From assembly GCA_002279285.1 (NCBI GenBank), contig NCBR01000209.1, forward strand, positions 1 to 5,834: a stretch of DNA of 5,834 nt, in the 5' to 3' direction. The position numbers and the translations under genes are program-made. The notes beneath the pieces are model-generated. The model made no database searches and was not told where the DNA came from. It saw only the letters and a program-made list of their open reading frames with translations. Source of the stretch: Acidobacteria bacterium 37-71-11 (GTDB lineage Bacteria > Acidobacteriota > Thermoanaerobaculia > Thermoanaerobaculales > Thermoanaerobaculaceae). Of this stretch, positions 1 through 5,834 are shown piece by piece. Positions within the stretch are counted from its first letter, which is position 1; every line of letters begins with the position of its first letter.

Positions 1-1
1 C

Positions 2-1267
<1,266 letters not shown>

Positions 1268-2231
1268 TCTGCGGCGTGCTCGAGCACATCGAGGAAGCGG
1301 GGATCCACTCCGGGGACTCGTCGTGCGTGTTCCCGAGCGTCTCGCTCCCGCTCGAGATCACCGCCGAGGTGCGCCGCATCGCGCGGTTGCTCGCCCGCGA
1401 GCTCGGCGTGATCGGCCTGCTCAACCTGCAGCTCGCGGTGCGCGACGGGCTTGTCTACGTGCTCGAGGCCAACCCGCGCGCGTCGCGCACGGTGCCGTTC
1501 ATCTCGAAGGCTACCGGCGTGGCGTGGGCGTCGCTCGCGGCCCAGGTCGCGTGCGGCGCGCGCCTGGCCGAACTCGCCGTGGCCGACGGCGTTCCGCTCG
1601 GGGTCGCGGTCAAGATGCCCGTGTTCCCGTTCGACCGCTTCCCCGGGGTGGACCCGCTCCCCGGTCCGGAGATGCGCTCGACCGGCGAAGTGATGGGGAT
1701 GGCGGACAGCTTCGGCGAGGCGTACGCCAAGGCCGCGCTCGCCGCCGGGCTCGGCCTGCCGCTGGCGGGCGCCGCGTTCCTATCGGTGGCGGACGCCGAC
1801 AAGCCGCGCGCCACCGCGCTCGCGGCGCGACTCGAGGAGCTCGGCCTGACGCTCCTCGCCACTCAGGGAACGGCGGCGACGCTGGCCCGCGACGGCATCG
1901 CGGCGCGCGTCGTCCGCAAGGTCTCCGAGGGGCGTCCCAACACGGTGGACCTGATGGTCAACGGGGAGATCCAGCTGGTCATCAACACGGCGACCGGCGC
2001 TCGCGCGCACCGGGACGGGGTCGCGATTCGGCGTGGCGCGCTCGAGCACCGCGTTCCGTACGTGGCGACCGTCGCCGGGGCGTTCGCCGCTGCGGAGGCG
2101 ATCGCGGCGCTGCGCCGCGGCACGCCGGAGCCGCGCTCGCTGCAGGCCTGGGCCGCGCGCGCCGCCGCCTCCCGCCCGCGCAACGGGGCCGGCAGGACGT
2201 CGGGGCCGTGATCCGGCTGCGGGCGCGGGCT

Positions 2232-2256
2232 GGCCCGGCCCCGGCGGGTCCGGGCC
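2232..2256 (+). terminator. GC-rich hairpin just after carB, possible transcription terminator
   Basis: Seven perfect pairs join GGCCCGG (2232-2238) and CCGGGCC (2250-2256). Inside, after one C/T mismatch, three more C-G pairs (2240-2242 with 2246-2248) close a three-base loop. It lies 20 bases after the carB stop and before the next gene's ribosome binding site, a sensible place for a terminator. No T-run follows, so it is not a canonical intrinsic terminator. In DNA this GC-rich, such stems also arise by chance. Confidence 0.35.
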
Positions 2257-2340
2257 CGTGCCGCGGCCGTCGCTTCCGCGCAGCGCCGGTTTCGTGTACC
2301 CTGCGCGCGCCGCGGCGGCAGAGCGGCAAGGAGACCGACG

Positions 2341-2919
2341 ATGACCGCAAAGCTTGAACACGAATGGGCGATCGACCTTCCTGCCGCCACCGCGGAGCAG
2401 CTGCTGGCGGCGCTGACGACCCGGGACCGGCTGTACGGCCAGAGCATCACCCTCGAACCCGAGGACGACCCCGCCAAGGCGGTCGAGGTCTGGCTGGCCT
2501 CGGTGGAGAGCCTGGAAGGCGTCAAGTACCGCCTCGACGTCTACGCCGAGATCTCCGGGCCGAAGGAGTTCCTCGAGGCGGCGCGGGACGCGCTGGAGGA
2601 CATCGTGTCCGAGCAGGTGGAAGCCGCCGCCATGGAGGCGGGGGAGGCCACGCTCGTCGAGACGAAGAAGCTCGCCGATGTCGAGTTCCGCAAGGTCGAG
2701 GAGGACGACGAGCGCCCGTCGCTCGTGATCCCCGAGTGGCTGGCCCCCGGCGAGATCGAGGTCCCGTGGGGTTTCCGCTCCTACGACGCCAAGGGCCAGG
2801 CGTGGCCCGACGACGACACGATCGGCGCGCACGACCGCCTCGTCATGATCCCGTTCGACGGCCGCCTGTCCCTGTACGCGCTGCCGCCGATCGAAGACGA
2901 CGAGGACGACGAGGAGTAG
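2341..2919 (+). CDS. Unrecognised acidic soluble protein, 192 residues
   Basis: I do not recognise this family. The start is well supported: AAGGAG at 2328-2333 sits seven bases before the ATG, and third codon positions are strongly GC as in carB. The protein has no signal peptide, no membrane segment and no cysteine. Residues 6-70 read like alternating strand and helix (EHEWAIDLPAATAEQLLAAL, then a strand-like VKYRLDVYAEI at 61-71). Residues 72-102 look helical and rich in Ala/Glu, and an acidic linker follows at 118-125. A distinctive C-terminal block has IPEWLAPGEIEVPWGFRSYD (130-149) and a strand-rich DRLVMIPFDGRLSLYALPP (165-183). It ends in an acidic tail, EDDEDDEE (185-192). The gene stands alone between the carB hairpin and a convergent SDR gene 71 bases away, so it is probably monocistronic. 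The acidic tail could suit a chaperone-like or protein-binding role, but that is a guess. Confidence 0.85.
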   Translation: MTAKLEHEWAIDLPAATAEQLLAALTTRDRLYGQSITLEPEDDPAKAVEVWLASVESLEGVKYRLDVYAEISGPKEFLEAARDALEDIVSEQVEAAAMEAGEATLVETKKLADVEFRKVEEDDERPSLVIPEWLAPGEIEVPWGFRSYDAKGQAWPDDDTIGAHDRLVMIPFDGRLSLYALPPIEDDEDDEE

Positions 2920-2990
2920 CCGCCGGCGCCGTCGGCTCCCCGGGTCGCGATCGGCGTTCCGCTGCCGGGTTCACGGGCGTGCGGCGGGCA

Positions 2991-3740
2991 TCAGAGCATC
3001 TGAACGCCGCCGCTCACCGGGAGGTACGCACCCGTAATGAAGCGGGCGTCGTCGGAGGCGAGCGCGAGCACGGCGGCCGCGACGTCTTCGGGTTGACCGT
3101 TGCGGCGCAGCGGCGTGCGCTTCGCCGCGGCCTCCTTGGCCTCTTGCGGCTGCCACGCGGTCGCGTCGGTGAGCGTCAGGCCGGGGGCGACGACGTTGAC
3201 GCGGATGCCGAGCGGGCCGAGCTCCAGTGCCAGGCTCTTGGCGAAGCCGTCGAGCCCCGACTTGGCGGCGCTGTGCGCGCAGAACCCCGGGCCCGGGACG
3301 CGGGAGAGGCCGCTGCTGATGGCGACGATGCAGCCTTTCTTGCGCGCCGCCATCCCCGGCACGACGGCGCGGCAGCAGAAGAACGCCGCCCGCAGCTCGC
3401 CGGTCAGCTTGGCCTCGAACGCCTCCCAGGGGTACTCGATGAAGGGGACGACGGGGAAGCCGATCGATGCGTTGGAGACGAGCGTGTCGATCGGGCCGAG
3501 CGCGTTCTCGACCTCGGCCACCATGGCGTGCACCTGGGCCTGGTCGCGGACGTCCGCACGCGCCGCCACGGCCGTGCCGCCGGCGGTGCGGATGCTCGCC
3601 ACCACCTTCTCGGCCGCCTCGGCCGACTGGAAATAGTTGACCGCCACCGCGGCGCCCTCGGAAGCCAGGAGCTTGGCGGTGGCCGCGCCGATGCCGCGGC
3701 TGGCGCCCGTCACCAGAACCACCCGATGCTTCATGCGCAT
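2991..3740 (-). CDS. SDR-family NAD(P)-dependent oxidoreductase with His in place of catalytic Tyr
   Basis: This is a classical short-chain dehydrogenase/reductase of 249 residues, the usual length, resembling FabG-type 3-oxoacyl reductases. The Rossmann nucleotide motif TGASRGIG is at 11-18, the adenine-pocket Asp in ADVRD at 62-66, and the NAG-like NASIG at 90-94. The catalytic Ser is S143 (ISSGLS). The usual YxxxK reads HSAAK (156-160). The Ser-to-His spacing of 13 matches Ser-to-Tyr in FabG, so H156 truly occupies the Tyr site. The Asn of the catalytic tetrad, normally near the NLxG motif, appears as K111 (AKLTG). The cofactor-closing PG motif (APGLTLTDATA, 185-195) and the C-terminal ITGAYLPVSGG (235-245) are intact, so this is not a decayed gene. 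Substrate is unknown. The start ATG at 3738-3740 follows an AGGGGG-type ribosome binding site (minus strand, around 3745-3751); the Met at codon 3 is an alternative start. It converges with the acidic-protein gene and diverges from the thioredoxin-like gene. Confidence 0.93.
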   Translation of the reverse strand: MRMKHRVVLVTGASRGIGAATAKLLASEGAAVAVNYFQSAEAAEKVVASIRTAGGTAVAARADVRDQAQVHAMVAEVENALGPIDTLVSNASIGFPVVPFIEYPWEAFEAKLTGELRAAFFCCRAVVPGMAARKKGCIVAISSGLSRVPGPGFCAHSAAKSGLDGFAKSLALELGPLGIRVNVVAPGLTLTDATAWQPQEAKEAAAKRTPLRRNGQPEDVAAAVLALASDDARFITGAYLPVSGGVQML

Positions 3741-3769
3741 GCGACCCCCTTCGGCGGCGCGCTCGCGAC

Positions 3770-3775
3770 GTTATC
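3770..3775 (-). promoter_or_regulatory. Possible -10 box for the SDR gene
   Basis: On the minus strand this reads GATAAC, four of six matches to TATAAT, about 30 bases before the SDR start. The best -35-like match, GCGACA (3796-3801, minus strand), is 20 bases away, longer than ideal. The 10-base palindrome at 3782-3791 lies between the two boxes, where an operator could act. The support is weak. Confidence 0.2.
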
Positions 3776-3781
3776 GAGAGT

Positions 3782-3791
3782 CGCCCGGGCG
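3782..3791. repeat. 10-base perfect palindrome CGCCCGGGCG
   Basis: This is a perfect palindrome in the divergent intergenic region, 42 bases before the SDR start codon. It could be a regulator half-site pair. It is short and built only of G and C, so chance is a real alternative in this genome. Confidence 0.3.
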
Positions 3792-3825
3792 GGATTGTCG
3801 CAGAAGACGTGGGGTCGAGCCAAGC

Positions 3826-3849
3826 GCGTCCGCCCGTGTCGGGCGGCGC
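3826..3849. repeat. Inverted repeat / hairpin in the divergent intergenic region
   Basis: CCGCCCG (3830-3836) and CGGGCGG (3840-3846) pair perfectly over seven bases around a TGT loop. With T3829 bulged, three further pairs (3826-3828 with 3847-3849) extend the stem to ten. It lies between the SDR gene and the thioredoxin-like gene, just upstream of the latter's possible promoter. It may be an operator or a terminator-like structure limiting transcription between the two divergent units. No T-run follows on either strand. Confidence 0.45.
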
Positions 3850-3875
3850 ATCGAATGGACGCGGTCGGCATGGCC

Positions 3876-3881
3876 GATAAT
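3876..3881 (+). promoter_or_regulatory. Possible -10 box for the thioredoxin-like gene
   Basis: GATAAT matches the TATAAT consensus at five of six positions and stands out in this GC-rich sequence. It lies 36 bases before the chosen ATG at 3918, leaving a leader of about 30 bases. No good -35 box is visible at 16-18 bases upstream. A GGGGGAGG stretch (3886-3893) just downstream could serve as a ribosome binding site for a GTG start at 3903. Confidence 0.3.
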
Positions 3882-3917
3882 GGTTGGGGGAGGCTTTGCA
3901 GCGTGGGGAAAGCCCAG

Positions 3918-4241
3918 ATGCCGCCGATCGGAGTCACCATCGCGTACACCGATGGGTGCGAGCACACGCCGGCGACCAGGGCTCTGGTGGAGCAGGTGGC
4001 GGCCGAACTCGCCGTGCCGATCCGGCTCGAAATGGCCCACGTCACAACCGCGGACGAGGCCCGCAAGTACCGGTTGCACGGCAGTCCGACGGTGCTCGTC
4101 CAAGGTCTCGACATCGATCCCGCCATGCGGGAGCGCAGCGACTACGGCTTCACGTGAAGGCTCTACGGGGCATCGGGCATGCCCGCACGGGAACTGATCG
4201 CTGAGGCACTGCGGGAGGCAGTGACCAACCCGCACCGGTGA
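3918..4241 (+). CDS. Candidate selenoprotein: thioredoxin-fold protein with in-frame UGA (Sec80)
   Basis: This small cytosolic thioredoxin-like protein resembles the family with a YFDGCPNH-type N-terminus and a C-terminal SCRLY-type motif, which I associate with mercury or thiol redox functions. Read through the UGA at 4155-4157 it has 107 residues. The first strand leads into DGCEHT with Cys14. A helix follows at about 18-32, then a strand, and GSPTVLV (55-61) carries the cis-Pro typical of thioredoxin folds. The text then runs SDYGFT-U-RLYG, with UGA exactly where relatives carry the Cys of the SCRLY-type motif. After the UGA, 27 more codons stay open with a largely GC third position (21 of 27). 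They encode a helix (ARELIAEALREAV) of the kind that ends this family, before a second TGA at 4239-4241. A hairpin fitting a bacterial SECIS element follows the UGA. The ATG at 3918 has a GGGGAAAG ribosome site (3905-3912). GTG 3903, ATG 3870 and ATG 3855 are in-frame alternatives. If UGA is a true stop, the product is a 79-residue truncated protein (3918-4157). Confidence 0.7.
4166..4185 (+). promoter_or_regulatory. Candidate bacterial SECIS hairpin downstream of UGA
   Basis: In the RNA, GGGCAU (4168-4173) pairs with AUGCCC (4179-4184) over six perfect pairs around a five-base CGGGC loop. C4166-G4185 can add a pair past a bulged G4167. The loop GGG lies 18-20 bases after the UGA; in E. coli fdhF the loop GGU lies 19-21 bases after. 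The stem length, the G in the first two loop positions and the distance suit the general bacterial SECIS pattern. The bulged U of the E. coli element is not seen, and GGGCAUGCCC is also a self-complementary string that offers a competing, shorter fold. Confidence 0.5.
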
Positions 4242-4368
4242 TGGCCGGGCGCAACGCCGCCTTGGCTGCACCGAGGGATGGTGATACCTTTTCGCCCGCA
4301 TCCGAACGGCTGCAGCGGCGGGGATGGCGTACATCGTCCATTCCCCGACCGAAAAGGGAGCGTTGCTG

Positions 4369-5834
4369 ATGTGCGGGATTGCCGGGATCTTCGCCTACGA
4401 CCCGCGCGCGGGGCAGGTGGACCGCGCGGAGCTGCGGGCGGTCCGCGACGCGATGCGGCTGCGCGGCCCGGACGGGCACGGCGAGTGGTTCTCCGCCGAC
4501 GGCCGCGTCGGCTTCGGCCACCGGCGCCTCTCGATCATCGACCTCTCCGATGCCGCCGCGCAGCCGATGGTGGCGGACGGCGGCAACTACGCGATCGTGT
4601 TCAACGGCGAGATCTACAACTTCCGCGACCTGCGCGCCCGGCTCGAGGCCGAGGGCCGTCGTTTCTCGACGGCGTCGGACACCGAAGTCCTGCTCGAGAT
4701 GTACCGGACCAGGGGTGCGGCGATGCTCGCCGAGTTGCGCGGGATGTTCGCGTTCGCCCTCTGGGACGGGCCCAACCGGCGCATGCTGCTCGCCCGCGAC
4801 CTGTACGGCGTCACGCCGCTGTACATCGCCGCCGGCGGCGGCGTCGTGCGTGTCGCTTCCCAGGTCAAGGCGCTGCTCGCGGGCGGGCGCGTGAGCCGGC
4901 GCCAGGACCCGGCCGGCGTGGCCGGGTTCTTCTTGCGCGGCGCCGTGCCGGAACCGTTCACGCTCTACGAGGGCGTGCGAGCGCTCCCGGCCGGCTCGTT
5001 CGTCTGGGTGGGCGAGCGGGGGGTGAGCGAGGCGGAGGCGTTCGCGTCGGTGCCGGCGCTGCTCGCCAACGCGGTCGAGCACGCCCCGGCACTTTCCGAG
5101 GAGGAGCTGCAGGACGGCTTCCGCCGCGCCTTCCTCGATTCGGTGCGCTACCACCTCGTGGCCGACGTGAGGGTTGGGATGTTCCTCTCCTCCGGGCGCG
5201 ATTCGACCTCGACGGTGGCGCTCGCCCGCGAGGCCGGCGCGACCGACCTGAGAACGGTCACCCTCACCTTTTCCGAGTACCAGGGCAGCCGGCGCGACGA
5301 GGCGCCGCTCGCCGAGGAGGTCGCCCGCCACTACGGCACCGACCACAGCACGGTGATGATCTCCAAGGCCGACTTCATCGCCGAGTTCCCGCACGTGATC
5401 GAGGCGATGGACCAGCCCACGACGGACGCGGTGAACTCCTACTTCGTGAGCCTTGCGGCGGCTCGCTGCGGCCTCAAGGTCGCGCTCTCGGGCACCGGCG
5501 GCGACGAGCTGCTCGGCGGCTACGGCACCTACCGCAAGGTGCCGATGATGGTGAAGCTGGCGCGTGTGCCTTCGAAACTGCCGCTGCTGCCGGAGGCGCT
5601 GCACCGCGCGTACCTGGCGTTGACGCCGAAGTGGAGCACGCACATCAGCCAGAAACACGGGGCGATCCTCAAGTACGGCGGCAGCTACGCCGGCGCCTAC
5701 TTCCTCAAGCGCGCCGTGTTCATGCCGTGGGACCTGCCGGAGCTGATGGGCGCCGAGGCGGCGCGGGCGGGGCTCGAGCGCCTCGACATGATCGGGCTGA
5801 TCGGCAAGGCGCTGACCCCCGACCCGGGGCAGCC
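4369..5834 (+). CDS. asnB: Asparagine synthetase (glutamine-hydrolysing) homologue, 3'-truncated by window end
   Basis: AsnB-type enzymes release ammonia from glutamine in an N-terminal Ntn amidotransferase domain and use it with ATP to amidate aspartate or another acid. The start is firm: AAGGGAG (4354-4360) precedes the ATG by eight bases, and the second residue is the nucleophile Cys2 (MCGIAGIF). The glutaminase domain (about 2-215) shows RGPDG (32-36), HRRLSIIDL (51-59), FNGEIYN (78-84) and SDTEVLLEMY (103-112), all Gln-binding motifs. The synthetase domain starts near 250. Its PP-loop reads SSGRDS (274-279) instead of SGGLDS, and the later motif reads SGTGGDELLGGY (374-385) instead of SGEGGDE, so Thr376 replaces the conserved Glu. 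The 488 residues seen should be most of a protein of about 600-650. The Thr variant recalls AsnB paralogues found in exopolysaccharide or natural-product clusters, so the acceptor may not be aspartate. The gene symbol marks the family only. Neighbours downstream are not visible. Confidence 0.9.
   Translation, partial: MCGIAGIFAYDPRAGQVDRAELRAVRDAMRLRGPDGHGEWFSADGRVGFGHRRLSIIDLSDAAAQPMVADGGNYAIVFNGEIYNFRDLRARLEAEGRRFSTASDTEVLLEMYRTRGAAMLAELRGMFAFALWDGPNRRMLLARDLYGVTPLYIAAGGGVVRVASQVKALLAGGRVSRRQDPAGVAGFFLRGAVPEPFTLYEGVRALPAGSFVWVGERGVSEAEAFASVPALLANAVEHAPALSEEELQDGFRRAFLDSVRYHLVADVRVGMFLSSGRDSTSTVALAREAGATDLRTVTLTFSEYQGSRRDEAPLAEEVARHYGTDHSTVMISKADFIAEFPHVIEAMDQPTTDAVNSYFVSLAAARCGLKVALSGTGGDELLGGYGTYRKVPMMVKLARVPSKLPLLPEALHRAYLALTPKWSTHISQKHGAILKYGGSYAGAYFLKRAVFMPWDLPELMGAEAARAGLERLDMIGLIGKALTPDPGQ

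Noticed and set aside
2297..2302. TACCCT as a -10 box for the acidic-protein gene
   Set aside because: It matches only three of six consensus positions and no good -35 box is seen, so I cannot support it as a promoter.
1780..2832. A 350-codon open frame on the - strand across the end of carB and the acidic gene
   Set aside because: It overlaps two well-supported + strand genes and their intergenic gap, and shows no domain or ribosome binding site.
2920..2990. A shared terminator between the convergent acidic-protein and SDR genes
   Set aside because: The 71 bases are GC-rich with only short, poor stems and no T-run on either strand.
2364..4157. A 597-codon open frame on the + strand crossing the acidic gene and the whole SDR gene
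   Set aside because: Most of it is an Arg/Gly/Ala-rich shadow of the two real genes, caused by the scarcity of stops in GC-rich DNA. Only its tail, from about 3918, is real; it is annotated as the thioredoxin-like gene.
4262..4288. TTGGCT ... GATACC as an asnB promoter
   Set aside because: Both boxes match at only three positions and the spacer is 15 bases. It may be real, but it is too weak to annotate.
4150..5658. A 502-codon open frame on the - strand opposite asnB
   Set aside because: It is antisense to a strongly conserved asparagine-synthetase frame. Its translation is low-complexity Arg/Ala/Val/His-rich text with no recognisable motif.

Overview
The window is GC-rich bacterial DNA (about 70% GC by eye). 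It holds five genes: two run off the window ends, and two need special reading. No tRNA, rRNA, CRISPR array or insertion sequence was seen. The base composition and gene types would suit several high-GC phyla (for example Acidobacteriota, Myxococcota, Gemmatimonadota or Rokubacteria-like lineages). The sequence does not decide between them. One internal defect, a partial repeat whose two copies differ only at synonymous sites, looks like two strain haplotypes joined during assembly and so hints at a metagenomic source.

Layout. (1) 2-2211, + strand: the C-terminal two thirds of carB, the carbamoyl-phosphate synthase large subunit. Its reading frame is broken near 1184 by a 77-base tandem duplication. 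A GC-rich hairpin follows the stop. (2) 2341-2919, +: an unrecognised, very acidic 192-residue soluble protein with a strong ribosome binding site. (3) 2991-3740, - strand: an SDR oxidoreductase with an intact cofactor fold, but with His where the catalytic Tyr normally stands. (4) 3741-3917: a divergent intergenic region with two inverted repeats and weak promoter-like boxes for the genes on either side. (5) 3918-4241, +: a small thioredoxin-fold protein. An in-frame UGA falls where relatives, as I recall them, carry a Cys, and a hairpin resembling a bacterial SECIS element follows it at the expected distance. This is a candidate selenoprotein and the most interesting object here. (6) 4369 to the window end, +: an asparagine-synthetase (AsnB) homologue, cut off by the window, with non-canonical residues in its ATP and aspartate motifs.

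The genes do not form one obvious pathway. carB (pyrimidine and arginine precursor) and asnB (amide transfer) are both glutamine-linked ligases, but separate transcription units lie between them. The SDR and the candidate selenoprotein are divergently arranged and could share control. That is inference from layout only.
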